Shown here piece by piece: positions 9,158 through 18,489 of a stretch of 64,000 bases of DNA. Numbering within the stretch: the first letter of the stretch is position 1; the number at the start of each line of letters is the position of its first letter. The position numbers and the translations under genes were made by a program. The stretch comes from Pollutimonas harenae (lineage in GTDB: Bacteria; Pseudomonadota; Gammaproteobacteria; Burkholderiales; Burkholderiaceae_B), in assembly GCF_004153685.1 (NCBI RefSeq), contig NZ_SDQD01000003.1, positions 124,001 to 188,000 of the forward strand. The letters run 5' to 3'. The notes beneath the pieces were generated by a model. The model searched no databases, was not told the DNA's origin, and was given only the letters and a program-made list of their open reading frames with translations.

Positions 9158-9178
9158 GTCTTATATAAGATATAAGAC
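9158..9178. promoter_or_regulatory. Perfect 9-bp inverted repeat, candidate operator of acnB
   Basis: GTCTTATAT (9158-9166) and ATATAAGAC (9170-9178) are perfect inverted copies three bases apart. Size and AT-rich arms suit a dimeric repressor, for example a GntR-family protein as often controls TCA-cycle genes, but no regulator gene is adjacent. It lies about 80 bases before the acnB start and downstream of the sigma-54-type element. Confidence 0.55.
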
Positions 9179-9256
9179 ATTTGCTTCCGACGCAGCTTCA
9201 CCTTACAATTGAGGGGTCACTTCATTCCCAACTCTCTTAGAATCAAGGGCATGCAT

Positions 9257-11848
9257 ATGCTGGAAAATTATCGCCAACACGTGGCCGAGCGCGCCGCGCT
9301 GGGCATTCCCCCTCTTGCGCTGTCCGCGCAACAAACCGCTGATCTGATCGAGCTGCTCAAGGCACCGCCCGCAGGCGAAGAAGGCGTTCTGCTCGACCTC
9401 TTCACCCACCGTGTCCCCGCAGGGGTTGACGACGCAGCCAAGGTCAAGGCCTCTTACCTGGCGGCCATTGCGTTGGGCAAAGAAACTTGCTCCCTGATCG
9501 ATCGCAAGCACGCCACCGAACTGCTGGGCACGATGCTGGGCGGCTATAACATTGGCCCACTGATCGAGTTGCTCGATAACGACGAGCTGGCTCCGGTTGC
9601 TGCCGAAGGCCTGAAGAAAACCCTGCTGGTATTCGATGCCTTTCACGACATCCAGGAAAAGGCTACGAATGGCAATAAGTACGCACAAGCCATTTTGCAA
9701 AGCTGGGCCGATGCCGAATGGTTCACCAGCCACCCCGAGGTCCCCGAAAGCCTGACCATCACCGTATTCAAGGTTCCAGGCGAAACCAACACCGACGATT
9801 TGTCGCCGGCACCTGATGCCACCACGCGTCCCGACATCCCGTTGCACGCTCTGGCCATGCTCAAGAACCGCCGTGATGGCGCCGCATTCGAGCCCGAAGA
9901 AGACGGCAAGCGCGGTCCTGTCCAGTTCATTGAAGCTCTCAAAGAAAAAGGCCATCTGGTCGCCTACGTGGGCGATGTGGTCGGTACAGGCTCGTCGCGC
10001 AAATCCGCAACCAACTCGGTTTTGTGGTTTACCGGCGAAGACATCCCCTTCGTGCCCAACAAGCGCTTCGGCGGTGTCTGTCTGGGCAGCAAAATTGCAC
10101 CCATCTTCTACAACACCATGGAAGACGCCGGTGCATTGCCTATCGAGCTGGACGTTTCAGAAATGGAAATGGGCGATGTCATCGAACTGCGTCCCTACGA
10201 AGGCAAGGCCCTGAAAAACGGCAAAGTCGTTGCAGAGTTTCAGGTCAAGTCCGACGTCCTGTTCGACGAAGTTCGTGCGGGTGGACGTATTCCACTTATT
10301 ATCGGACGTGGCCTGACGGCCAGGGCACGTGAAGCGCTGGGTCTTCCCGCTTCCACGCTATTCCGCCTACCGCAAAATCCCGTCGATTCCGGCAAGGGTT
10401 TTTCATTGGCACAAAAAATGGTTGGCCGCGCCTGCGGTCTGCCTGAAGGCCAAGGCGTTCGCCCCGGTACTTACTGCGAACCCAAAATGACCTCGGTCGG
10501 CAGCCAGGATACCACTGGCCCCATGACGCGCGACGAGCTCAAAGACTTGGCCTGCCTGGGTTTCTCGGCTGATCTGGTCATGCAATCTTTCTGCCATACT
10601 GCAGCCTATCCCAAGCCTGTCGATGTCAAAACACATCACGAACTGCCCGATTTCATCAGCACCCGCGGCGGCGTTTCCCTGCGTCCTGGCGATGGCATCA
10701 TCCACTCGTGGCTGAACCGCATGCTGTTGCCCGACACCGTGGGTACCGGTGGCGACTCGCACACCCGTTTCCCCATAGGTATCAGCTTCCCCGCAGGCTC
10801 CGGTCTGGTGGCTTTTGCGGCTGCCACAGGCGTCATGCCTCTGGACATGCCCGAGTCGGTACTGGTGCGCTTCAAGGGTGAAATGCAGCCTGGCGTCACC
10901 CTGCGCGACCTGGTCAATGCGATTCCGCTATATGCCATCAAGCAAGACCTGCTGACTGTTGCCAAGCAAGGCAAGAAAAACATCTTCTCGGGCCGCATCC
11001 TTGAAATCGAAGGCCTGCCTAACCTGAAGATCGAGCAAGCCTTCGAACTGACCGATGCCTCGGCCGAACGTTCTGCAGCCGGTTGTACCGTACGCCTGAA
11101 CAAAGAGCCCATCATCGAGTACATCAACAGCAATATCACTTTGCTGAAATGGATGATCGCCAATGGCTATGAAGACGAGCGTACTCTGGGTCGCCGCATC
11201 AAGGCCATGGAAGCCTGGCTGGCCAATCCCCAGTTGCTCGAACCCGATACCGACGCAGAATACGCGGCTGTCATTGACATTGATCTGGCCGACGTGCACG
11301 AACCCATCGTTGCCTGCCCGAACGATCCTGACGACGTCAAAACACTGTCCGACGTCTCTGGCACGGTTATCGATGAAGTTTTCATCGGCAGCTGCATGAC
11401 CAATATCGGGCACTTCCGCGCAGCCTCCAAGCTGCTGGAAGGCAAACGCGACATCCCCACCAAGTTGTGGGTGGCTCCTCCCACCAAAATGGACCAGAAG
11501 CAGCTGACTGAAGAAGGTCACTACGGTGTCCTGGGCGGCGCAGGTGCTCGCATGGAAATGCCGGGCTGCTCGCTGTGCATGGGCAACCAGGCCCAAGTGC
11601 GCGAAGGCGCCACGGTCATGTCCACCAGCACCCGCAACTTCCCCAACCGTCTGGGCAAGAACTCCAATGTATTCCTGGGCTCAGCCGAACTGGCCGCCAT
11701 TTGCTCGCGCCTAGGTCGCATCCCTACTCGCGAGGAATACATGGCCGACATGGGCGTGCTCAATGACAATGGCGAGCAAATCTACCGCTACATGAACTTC
11801 GATCAAATCGAAGACTTCAAGGAAATCGCCGACTCGGTCAGCGTCTGA
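9257..11848 (+). CDS. acnB: Aconitate hydratase B / 2-methylisocitrate dehydratase
   Basis: AcnB interconverts citrate and isocitrate in the TCA cycle and also hydrates cis-2-methylaconitate to 2-methylisocitrate, the step between PrpD or PrpF and PrpB. The product is 863 residues (865 in E. coli) and its N-terminus, [17 protein letters not shown], is typical. Cluster ligands are Cys713 in GSCMTN and Cys771/Cys774 in GCSLC. ATG 9257 fits the family and is well spaced from AAGGG at 9244-9248; ATG 9251 is too close to it. Its upstream region has a sigma-54-type element and a palindrome, suggesting dual control with the prp genes and central metabolism. Confidence 0.96.
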   Translation: MLENYRQHVAERAALGIPPLALSAQQTADLIELLKAPPAGEEGVLLDLFTHRVPAGVDDAAKVKASYLAAIALGKETCSLIDRKHATELLGTMLGGYNIGPLIELLDNDELAPVAAEGLKKTLLVFDAFHDIQEKATNGNKYAQAILQSWADAEWFTSHPEVPESLTITVFKVPGETNTDDLSPAPDATTRPDIPLHALAMLKNRRDGAAFEPEEDGKRGPVQFIEALKEKGHLVAYVGDVVGTGSSRKSATNSVLWFTGEDIPFVPNKRFGGVCLGSKIAPIFYNTMEDAGALPIELDVSEMEMGDVIELRPYEGKALKNGKVVAEFQVKSDVLFDEVRAGGRIPLIIGRGLTARAREALGLPASTLFRLPQNPVDSGKGFSLAQKMVGRACGLPEGQGVRPGTYCEPKMTSVGSQDTTGPMTRDELKDLACLGFSADLVMQSFCHTAAYPKPVDVKTHHELPDFISTRGGVSLRPGDGIIHSWLNRMLLPDTVGTGGDSHTRFPIGISFPAGSGLVAFAAATGVMPLDMPESVLVRFKGEMQPGVTLRDLVNAIPLYAIKQDLLTVAKQGKKNIFSGRILEIEGLPNLKIEQAFELTDASAERSAAGCTVRLNKEPIIEYINSNITLLKWMIANGYEDERTLGRRIKAMEAWLANPQLLEPDTDAEYAAVIDIDLADVHEPIVACPNDPDDVKTLSDVSGTVIDEVFIGSCMTNIGHFRAASKLLEGKRDIPTKLWVAPPTKMDQKQLTEEGHYGVLGGAGARMEMPGCSLCMGNQAQVREGATVMSTSTRNFPNRLGKNSNVFLGSAELAAICSRLGRIPTREEYMADMGVLNDNGEQIYRYMNFDQIEDFKEIADSVSV

Positions 11849-11870
11849 TGACTTGAACGCCTTTGGCGAC

Positions 11871-11903
11871 AAAAGCTCCCGATACATATCGGGAGCTTTT
11901 TTT
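11871..11903 (+). terminator. Intrinsic terminator after acnB
   Basis: A long stem, AAAAGCTCCCGATA with TATCGGGAGCTTTT around CA, ends in seven T residues. It begins 23 bases after the acnB stop. Confidence 0.9.
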
Positions 11904-11991
11904 GCGCTCATGCCTGTGCTGCGCTATGCCTGACGCCAGGATGAAAGCGGTACACTAGTGTGATTATTCGCTACACCTTTGATGCATCCTT

Positions 11992-13194
11992 ATGCCTGCT
12001 ACTACGCCGCCCCGTTTATCCCGCGATGCACAACGTCTTCTGACCCTGACGGAAGCGCTGGCTCGCTCCGGAAGCCGGCTGGAAGACATATACTGGGAAG
12101 GCCTGTTGGCCGTTCAGTTAAATAAAATCCTGCTTGCCAAAAAGAACAAGACAGTTGAAACCGCACTGGATCATCTGCTTGGCACCGATATCAATGCCTA
12201 CGAAATATTGGTCGAGCAAGCCGAAACTCTTTCCGAATCCACCAGCCTGACGCATGAAGGCGTCGAATACGATGCCTTGCTGTTTTCAGCGCCTTTGGTG
12301 GCCTGGACCCGCTATCAGCTTCCGCAGGGCGAACTCACTGAGACGCAGCTTGATGGCCTGATATCGCAGATGCAGGCCTGCGTGGTGGCGCCCGATGCCC
12401 GGCTTGCCATGGTTCCCCGTCTGGTCAATTTCGACCAAATGCCGCAAACCTTTCAGGAAACTCGTGCCTGGATACAGCATCTGGTCCAACAGGCTCTGGG
12501 CATCAGCAATGAAGCGCACCCAATCAAGCTGCCCAGCGAACTTGAAAGCCTGCTGGCCGACGCCCGCTTTCTGGTGGGTGTCATTGTCGTTCCCAAAGGT
12601 CAGCCCTTGTTTCGCTGGCAGACCAGGCAAGACGCCAATACATTTGTATCACGGGAGCAATGCCATGAGTCCTGGGCAGAAAGCAGCACTGCTATCCTGG
12701 CCCCACTATTTACAGGATGCCATGTAGAGTTCCTGCAACCCGATGCCTATTACGTCAACAGCCGCGAAGCAGACCGGCGCATACGTCCGCTGGCCCTCAA
12801 GGCGGCGGTCACATGGCTGCAAACCGCGGCACAACTGGCTGGCGGCGAACTACGAGCAGTCATTGCAGGCTGTGGCGACAGCGCCATCGAAGAATACCGC
12901 ATAGGTTTCAGCACCCACCAGGGTAACGAAGTCATCTATGGCTGCATCTGGCCCGTACTCAGTAAAGAAGAAGCCGCATCCGACGGTTTGGAAGCCGGCC
13001 ATATCGATGTACCCGACGAAATTGCGGCATTACTCAAGGAAATGGGTGTGTCCGACATCCGCCGCCTGCCTGGCGTCTATACCCCCGAGTTCTGCGACGA
13101 CTGCGGCGCCCCATATTTCCCCAATGCCATCGGCGAGATGCTGCATCCTGAGCTGCCCGAAGAAACAGATCTGACTCCGATTCACTTCCACTAG
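11992..13194 (+). CDS. DUF2863 family protein
   Basis: The 400-residue product resembles the betaproteobacterial DUF2863 family, of unknown function. It has no signal peptide or membrane segment and is probably cytosolic. A C-terminal CDDCGAPYFPN run (residues about 367-377) holds a CxxC pair that could bind metal. Known members often lie next to earP and efp, and here the gene ends 25 bases before earP, so a link to EF-P maturation or translation is possible but unproven. The ATG at 11992 has only a weak ribosome site; the N-terminus agrees with a start here. I am fairly sure of the family and know of no assigned role. Confidence 0.72.
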   Translation: MPATTPPRLSRDAQRLLTLTEALARSGSRLEDIYWEGLLAVQLNKILLAKKNKTVETALDHLLGTDINAYEILVEQAETLSESTSLTHEGVEYDALLFSAPLVAWTRYQLPQGELTETQLDGLISQMQACVVAPDARLAMVPRLVNFDQMPQTFQETRAWIQHLVQQALGISNEAHPIKLPSELESLLADARFLVGVIVVPKGQPLFRWQTRQDANTFVSREQCHESWAESSTAILAPLFTGCHVEFLQPDAYYVNSREADRRIRPLALKAAVTWLQTAAQLAGGELRAVIAGCGDSAIEEYRIGFSTHQGNEVIYGCIWPVLSKEEAASDGLEAGHIDVPDEIAALLKEMGVSDIRRLPGVYTPEFCDDCGAPYFPNAIGEMLHPELPEETDLTPIHFH

Positions 13195-13219
13195 GGCCGA
13201 GAGCCGTTGACAGGACCCA

Positions 13220-14338
13220 ATGGGCCGGTTGAGCTTCGATATATTTTGCAGGGTTGTCGACAACTTCGGCGACATCGGTGTGTGCTGGCGTCTTGCTAAA
13301 CAACTGGCTAGCACAACCGGCGTCAAGGCGGTCCGTCTTTGGGTGGATGACCTGCACAGCTTTGCACGTATCGAACCAAGACTGAACGCTGTGGCAGATC
13401 CCGCCTCCTTGGCGGGCGTGGACATTGTGCACTGGACATCGGCAGCGCCCGACCTGATGCCCCATGAGATTGTCATCGAGGCCTTTGCCTGCGATCCGCC
13501 ACCCCACTTTATTGAACGCATGATCGAGCGACGCAGTCTCTGGATCAATCTGGAATACCTGAGTGCCGAGCCGTGGGTGGAGTCCTGCCACGCGCTGCCC
13601 TCGCTGCAAGCCAATGGCCTAAGCAAAGCCTTCTTCTTTCCCGGATTCACGCCAGCTACCGGCGGGCTACTGCGCGAAAAAAGCCTACTGGCGGATCGCG
13701 ATGCCTGGCTGGCCGACCCTGCCCAGCGACACCGCTTGCTGCGCGACATCGGCCTGCCCGAAGCCCGTATTGCACAACTGCATGCGGGCGCAAGACAAAT
13801 CCTGCTGTTCGCCTATCCCGGGTTGCCCACTGCCGGCTTGCTGCACGCCCTGTCAAACGACGCAACACCATCCATCATTCTGGTGCCTTCGGGAGTGTGT
13901 CCTGAACTGGCCCGCGGACAGCATGGCTCTGTCTACGTTCACGGCATGCCCTTCGTCAGCCAACCCGATTTCGACCGCTTGCTCTGGAGCAGCGACCTGA
14001 ACTGTGTGCGCGGCGAAGACTCGCTGGTGCGCGCCCTATGGGCCGGCAAGCCTCTGCTCTGGCATATTTATCCGCAGGAGGACGATGCCCACATGGTGAA
14101 ACTGGATGCATGGCTTGCGCTGTCGCCGTTCAGGCCACCCATTGCCCACCTGCTGAAAGCCTGGAATCAGCACAATGATCAGGCCTGCGGTACCTTGCTG
14201 CAGCAGGCCCTGGCCTCGTCCGCCTGGACCGAGTGGCAAGGTGCCAGTACAGCCTGGAGCCGCCAGCTTACGCAGTTACCGGACCTGGCCGGTCAACTGG
14301 TGACGTTTGCCAAAGCCCGCAAGACAAATGTCGGCTAG
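13220..14338 (+). CDS. earP: EF-P arginine rhamnosyltransferase EarP
   Basis: EarP (formerly DUF2331) moves rhamnose from dTDP-rhamnose to Arg32 of elongation factor P, which relieves ribosome stalling at polyproline. The 372-residue length fits. The N-terminal VDNFGDIGV run supplies the conserved aspartates (Asp14, Asp18), and the C-terminal Rossmann part has RGEDSLVRA (Glu266, Asp267) followed by GKPLLWHIYPQ, the nucleotide-sugar site. AGGA at 13212-13215 precedes the ATG. In many species efp is the next gene; here three unrelated genes intervene before efp at 17184. The target EF-P does carry Arg32, so the pair should be functional. Confidence 0.95.
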   Translation: MGRLSFDIFCRVVDNFGDIGVCWRLAKQLASTTGVKAVRLWVDDLHSFARIEPRLNAVADPASLAGVDIVHWTSAAPDLMPHEIVIEAFACDPPPHFIERMIERRSLWINLEYLSAEPWVESCHALPSLQANGLSKAFFFPGFTPATGGLLREKSLLADRDAWLADPAQRHRLLRDIGLPEARIAQLHAGARQILLFAYPGLPTAGLLHALSNDATPSIILVPSGVCPELARGQHGSVYVHGMPFVSQPDFDRLLWSSDLNCVRGEDSLVRALWAGKPLLWHIYPQEDDAHMVKLDAWLALSPFRPPIAHLLKAWNQHNDQACGTLLQQALASSAWTEWQGASTAWSRQLTQLPDLAGQLVTFAKARKTNVG

Positions 14339-14411
14339 TAAGACGCTCCGGCGCCCGTTCCGCTGACGCATCAAGATTGACCACAATAATTGTGTACGGG
14401 GGACTTATTCC

Positions 14412-15323
14412 TTACTCTTCCGAGATGTCCCGAAATGCCTGCACCAGAAAATCCAGCAACAAACGCACGGCCGGCAATTGGCCTCGACGCGACGCATAGA
14501 CGGCATGAATGACCTCCGCCCGCGGCTCCCAGTCGGGCAGGACCCTGACTAACATGCCGCCATCCAGCTCATCGCGGATAAACATGGCTGGCAATTGCAC
14601 TACGCCCACGCCACTGATGGCGGCATCACGCAGGGCCACCATAGACTGCGTGACATAGCGCGGAGTGAGGCGCACCTCGGCGCGTCCACCGTCCGGTCCC
14701 TGCAACAGCCAGCGGTGGGTTTCTTGCGGCGCCCCCATATCCAGGCTCGGCCAGCTTGATAAGTCCATGGGACCGGAGGGCCGGCCGCAACGCTCCATCA
14801 ACTCTGGTGCGGCCACCAGGTATTGCCGCCGCTCGGCCAGGATACGGAGTATCAGATCGCTGTCTTGTAATGGTGGTGGACGTACACGGATGGCCAGGTC
14901 CATGCCTTCGCCCACGACGTCCACGCGTCGATTGGTTTCGTCCACGTGCAGCACGACACGTGGATATTGCGCCATGAACTGGCCCAGCATGCTGCCGACT
15001 CGCGCAGCCAGCAATGCGACGGGGCAGCTTATACGCACCACCCCGCAAGGTTCGGCATGCGTCAGCGCCACAAATTCTTCCGCCGCCTCAGCTTCCGTCA
15101 ACATGGCCCGGCAATGCTCGTAGTAGCGCTTGCCCACCTCCGTGACGGTAAAGCTGCGCGTCGAGCGCAGTAAAAGCTGTGCACCAAGGCGCTCTTCCAG
15201 CAGCGCCACCCGGCGGCTCAGCTTAGACTTCGGGATACCCAGAGCGCGCCCCGCCGGCGCGAAGCCGCCATGCTCCACCACTTTGGCGTAGTAGTACAGC
15301 TCATTCAGGTCTGGTATTTTCAT
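14412..15323 (-). CDS. LysR-family transcriptional regulator
   Basis: The 303-residue product has the LysR layout: an N-terminal winged helix-turn-helix (residues about 5-60, with GGFAPAGRALGIPKSKLSRRVALLEERLG split around the recognition helix) and a substrate-binding domain from about 90 on. It is divergent from a pirin gene with 131 bases between start codons, and an inverted repeat with a TAGAACGAT arm lies in that space, so it most likely controls the pirin-hydrolase pair and itself. LysR-pirin divergent pairs with an isochorismatase-like gene are common in proteobacteria. The effector cannot be told from sequence. Confidence 0.9.
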   Translation of the reverse strand: MKIPDLNELYYYAKVVEHGGFAPAGRALGIPKSKLSRRVALLEERLGAQLLLRSTRSFTVTEVGKRYYEHCRAMLTEAEAAEEFVALTHAEPCGVVRISCPVALLAARVGSMLGQFMAQYPRVVLHVDETNRRVDVVGEGMDLAIRVRPPPLQDSDLILRILAERRQYLVAAPELMERCGRPSGPMDLSSWPSLDMGAPQETHRWLLQGPDGGRAEVRLTPRYVTQSMVALRDAAISGVGVVQLPAMFIRDELDGGMLVRVLPDWEPRAEVIHAVYASRRGQLPAVRLLLDFLVQAFRDISEE

Positions 15324-15334
15324 AGTCTTAAAAA

Positions 15335-15381
15335 TAGAACGATGAGACTGAATATTACGCCCTATTCGGAATATCGTTCTA
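15335..15381. promoter_or_regulatory. Inverted repeat between lysR and pirin, candidate LysR site
   Basis: TAGAACGAT (15335-15343) and ATCGTTCTA (15373-15381) are perfect nine-base inverted copies separated by 29 bases in the divergent promoter region. Widely spaced arms are compatible with a LysR tetramer contacting two sites. Binding by the adjacent LysR is inferred. Confidence 0.5.
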
Positions 15382-15454
15382 AATTTACACTAGTCTCCAT
15401 GTTCAACGAATCACATCAAGCCGCAAGCGGGTGATTCTGCAAATGGAGAGAACC

Positions 15455-16360
15455 ATGCTCAAAAAAATCCTCGGCGTCTACGAAGCCCCACGTCCACATT
15501 GGGTCGGTGATGGGTTTCCGGTGCGCTCCCTATTCAGCTACGGTGATCACGGCAAGGCATTGAGTCCCTTTCTGTTATTGGATCACGCCGGACCGCAAGT
15601 CTTCGCCTCCACCACCACTCGGCGCGGCGTTGGCACACACCCCCACCGCGGATTCGAAACCGTGACGATAGTCTACGACGGCGAAGTCGCCCATCGCGAC
15701 TCGACCGGAGCAGGCGGCACCATCGGCCCTGGCGACGTGCAGTGGATGACGGCAGCCTCCGGCATCCTGCACGAGGAGTTTCATTCCGACGCATTCGCCC
15801 GCCGCGGCGGGCCACTGGAGATGGTGCAACTATGGGTCAACCTGCCTGCCAGGCACAAGATGGGCGCACCAGGCTATCAGACGCTTCTGGACCGCGACAT
15901 TCCGGCCATGGCCTTGCCCGATGGCGCCGGCCACCTGCGCGTGATTGCGGGCGAGTACGACACCGCTCTTGGTCCGGCACGGACCTTCACACCCATTGAC
16001 GTATGGGATATACGCCTGAATGCCTCGGCTGCCACAACGCTGACGGCCCGTGCCGGCCATACGTTGGCGCTCGTCGTACTGCGTGGCACAGTACTCGTCA
16101 ATGGGCAGGAAGTGGCCCGTGCCGGCCAACTGGTACATATGGAACGTGCCGGCAGCACTGTACACCTGGAAGCCAATAACGATGCCACACTACTGTGGCT
16201 GTCGGGCGAACCGATTGACGAGCCTGTGGTGGGTCATGGCCCTTTTGTCATGAACACCGAAGCAGAGATCCAGCAAGCTTTCGCAGACTTTCGTAGTGGC
16301 CGGTTTGGCCATATTTCACCGATCGAGCACGGCTTGGGCGAAACCGGCGCTCACCCTTGA
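15455..16360 (+). CDS. Pirin family protein
   Basis: The 301-residue product is a bicupin of the pirin family. The metal-site histidines appear in HPHRGFET and VAHRDS, followed by the pirin-typical DVQWMTAASGILHEE run; the C-terminal cupin follows from about residue 180. Bacterial pirins include quercetinase-like dioxygenases, and many are redox-linked proteins of unknown role. ATG 15455 is chosen because GGAGAG lies five bases upstream; upstream ATG 15443 and GTG 15431 overlap that ribosome site or lack one. It is divergent from the LysR gene and 45 bases upstream of an isochorismatase-like hydrolase, likely one operon. Confidence 0.92.
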   Translation: MLKKILGVYEAPRPHWVGDGFPVRSLFSYGDHGKALSPFLLLDHAGPQVFASTTTRRGVGTHPHRGFETVTIVYDGEVAHRDSTGAGGTIGPGDVQWMTAASGILHEEFHSDAFARRGGPLEMVQLWVNLPARHKMGAPGYQTLLDRDIPAMALPDGAGHLRVIAGEYDTALGPARTFTPIDVWDIRLNASAATTLTARAGHTLALVVLRGTVLVNGQEVARAGQLVHMERAGSTVHLEANNDATLLWLSGEPIDEPVVGHGPFVMNTEAEIQQAFADFRSGRFGHISPIEHGLGETGAHP

Positions 16361-16405
16361 TCATCTCGTACTTTTTCGCCCCCCCTACTCTGCAAGGAAA
16401 GCTCC

Positions 16406-17038
16406 ATGAGCAAGAAACCCTATGTACGTCTCGACAAAGACAACGCTGCCGTATTGTTGGTAGACCACCAAACCGGACTGCTGTCATTGGTCCGCGATAT
16501 CGACCCGGACAAGTTCAAGAACAATGTACTGGCTCTGGCGGACATGGCTGAATACTTCAAGCTACCCACCATTCTCACCACCAGCTTCGAAGACGGCCCC
16601 AATGGCCCGCTCGTGCCTGAGTTAAAGGAAAAATTTCCCGATGCGCCTTACATTGCTCGTCCCGGCCAGATCAATGCCTGGGATAACGAGGATTTCCTCC
16701 AGGCCGTCAAGGCCACAGGCAAGAAGCAACTCATCATTGCGGGGGTCGTGACTGAGGTATGCGTGGCCTTCCCGGCGCTGTCTGCCCTGGAAGAAGGATT
16801 CGACGTATTCGTCATTGCCGATGCATCCGGCACCTTCAACAGCATGACCCAACAAGCGGCCTGGACCCGTCTGGAGCAGGCTGGCGCACAAATCCTGACC
16901 TGGTTCGGCGCCGCTTGCGAACTGCACCGTGACTGGCGTAACGACATCGAGGGGCTTGGCACCCTGTTCTCAAACCACATTCCCGATTACCGTAATCTAA
17001 TGAATAGCTACAGCACCCTGACAGGCGCTGCCAAATAA
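16406..17038 (+). CDS. Isochorismatase-like hydrolase (YcaC family)
   Basis: The 210-residue cysteine hydrolase has the isochorismatase-fold signatures: an N-terminal VLLVDHQTGL with Asp20 and the nucleophile Cys119 in VVTEVCVAFPALSA. Length and sequence character match E. coli YcaC (208 residues), whose physiological substrate is not known. AAGGAAAGCTCC supplies a ribosome site before the ATG. It follows the pirin gene and is probably under the divergent LysR regulator. A perfect 13-bp hairpin without a T tract follows the stop codon. Cytoplasmic; no signal peptide. Confidence 0.9.
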   Translation: MSKKPYVRLDKDNAAVLLVDHQTGLLSLVRDIDPDKFKNNVLALADMAEYFKLPTILTTSFEDGPNGPLVPELKEKFPDAPYIARPGQINAWDNEDFLQAVKATGKKQLIIAGVVTEVCVAFPALSALEEGFDVFVIADASGTFNSMTQQAAWTRLEQAGAQILTWFGAACELHRDWRNDIEGLGTLFSNHIPDYRNLMNSYSTLTGAAK

Positions 17039-17049
17039 GCCCATCAACA

Positions 17050-17080
17050 CTTGAGCGAGGATTTTTCATCCTCGCTCAAG
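17050..17080. repeat. Perfect 13-bp hairpin between hydrolase and efp
   Basis: CTTGAGCGAGGAT (17050-17062) and ATCCTCGCTCAAG (17068-17080) form a flawless stem with a five-base TTTTC loop. It sits 11 bases after the hydrolase stop but has no T run behind it, so it may stabilise the mRNA end or act as a Rho-assisted stop rather than as a classic terminator. Confidence 0.7.
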
Positions 17081-17183
17081 CGCTTGGACGACGAAACGGT
17101 TAAAATGCTCGGTTTAGTAAGTCTTGCTTCGGCCCGGCAGCAGTATCTGGCGGAGCACTTGAAACCCCGGAGTTTTTAAATTT

Positions 17184-17741
17184 ATGAAAACCGCACAAGA
17201 ACTGCGCGTTGGTAACGTCGTGATGGTCGGCAACGATCCGCTCGTCGTACAGAAAGCCGAATACAACAAGTCAGGCCGCAACTCGGCTGTCGTCAAGTTG
17301 AAATTCAAGAATCTGCTCACAGGTTCGGGCAGCGAATCGGTTTCAAAGGCTGACGAAAAATTTGAAATCGTCGTACTTGAAAATAAAGAGTGCACCTACT
17401 CGTACTTTGCGGATCCCATGTATGTATTCATGGACGAAGAGTACAACCAGTACGAAGTCGAAGCCGAAAGCATGGGCGATGCACTGGACTACCTTGAAGA
17501 AGGCATGACCGTGGAAGTCGTTTTCTACGACGGTCGCGCCATCTCGGTTTCTTTGCCCACTATTGTCGTGCGCGAAATCACCTACACCGAACCTGCCGTC
17601 AAGGGCGACACGTCCGGCAAGGTGCTGAAACCTGCCAAGACCAACACGGGCATGGAAATCGCCGTCCCACTGTTCTGCAATATCGGCGACAAAATCGAGA
17701 TCGATACCCGCACCGGGGAATACCGCAGCCGGGTAATGTAA
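17184..17741 (+). CDS. efp: Elongation factor P, EarP/Arg32 type
   Basis: EF-P binds between the P and E sites of the ribosome and promotes peptide bond formation at polyproline. The 185-residue product has the three-domain EF-P layout (KOW-like N-terminus, two OB folds). The modified loop reads YNKSGRNSA with arginine at residue 32, where E. coli has lysine; this is the rhamnosylated subtype, matching earP at 13220. CCGGAG at 17167-17172 provides the ribosome site. Unlike the usual layout, earP is 2.8 kb upstream with a lysR-pirin-hydrolase block between. A strong bidirectional terminator overlaps the stop codon. Confidence 0.97.
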   Translation: MKTAQELRVGNVVMVGNDPLVVQKAEYNKSGRNSAVVKLKFKNLLTGSGSESVSKADEKFEIVVLENKECTYSYFADPMYVFMDEEYNQYEVEAESMGDALDYLEEGMTVEVVFYDGRAISVSLPTIVVREITYTEPAVKGDTSGKVLKPAKTNTGMEIAVPLFCNIGDKIEIDTRTGEYRSRVM

Positions 17742-17769
17742 AAAAAGCGGCATCAGCCGCTTTTTTTAC
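17739..17769. terminator. Bidirectional terminator between efp and DUF1178 gene
   Basis: GCGGC (17747-17751) and GCCGC (17756-17760) form a stem around ATCA, flanked by an A tract on the left and a seven-T tract on the right, so it can end transcripts from both convergent genes. It begins in the efp stop codon. Confidence 0.9.
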
Positions 17770-17800
17770 ATTCTGCCTTTCTATACTTGCGTCTGTGGGC

Positions 17801-18268
17801 TTATTGCAGGCGCTCGTCGTCTAGAAAGTCGGGTATGGGCATCACGCTGATGCCCTCATTGGCCAGCTCTTCGCGCTCTTCCTGCGTGGCAACACCCCGT
17901 ATGGCGCGCTCTTCAGTCTCGCCTTCGTGCATGCTGCGTACTTCCTGCGCGAAACGCACACCGACATCTTCAGTGCTGCGTATCATCTGGCGAATATGGC
18001 GTAAAACCTGAGCTTGCAATTGTGCCACCTGGCTTGAACTGGGCGCAGCCACCGCATTGCCTGCCCCAGCGCTTGGTGCAGCCGTTTCTTTGATATGGCT
18101 GACATTCAGCCTGGGCGCCGACAGCTTTTTGCTGATTTGACGACTGTTGCAGACAGGACAACTGAGCAGACCGCCGGCCTGCTGTGACTCGTAGTTGTCA
18201 GCCGAGCCGAACCAGCCCTCAAAGACATGGTCTTGGTCGCACTGAAGATCGAAAACTTTTAATGACAT
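17801..18268 (-). CDS. DUF1178 family protein
   Basis: The 155-residue product has the DUF1178 layout: MSLKVFDLQC at the start, FEGWFGS soon after, then a CPVC pair that with the first cysteine may bind zinc, an Ala/Ser/Gln-rich linker, and a C-terminal EEREELANEGISVMPIP run. The function of the family is unknown; members are small cytosolic proteins found widely in Alpha- and Betaproteobacteria. ATG 18268 is chosen by family alignment; an alternative in-frame ATG three codons upstream (18277) cannot be excluded because neither has a clear ribosome site. It is convergent with efp. Confidence 0.88.
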   Translation of the reverse strand: MSLKVFDLQCDQDHVFEGWFGSADNYESQQAGGLLSCPVCNSRQISKKLSAPRLNVSHIKETAAPSAGAGNAVAAPSSSQVAQLQAQVLRHIRQMIRSTEDVGVRFAQEVRSMHEGETEERAIRGVATQEEREELANEGISVMPIPDFLDDERLQ

Positions 18269-18489
18269 AACAACCATATGCGGGCGTAATGCCCAAATTC
18301 AAGGCACAAGATCATTACTGCCTGGCACTATGCCTTTCAAGCGCCATGGCCATTATAGGTGGCCTCAGCCATTCTCCGCTTTAAGCCCGATGTATTGAGG
18401 GCTGTGCAGGATGCCAGGGCCGTAGCACGCGAAGTCGTAACAGCACCCAATACTCCGTTTCTACTAAAGAACACAATGGTTTTTGCCGC

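Noticed and set aside
17050-17080. Hairpin as intrinsic terminator of the hydrolase gene
   Set aside because: The stem is perfect but no T tract follows, so it was kept only as a repeat.
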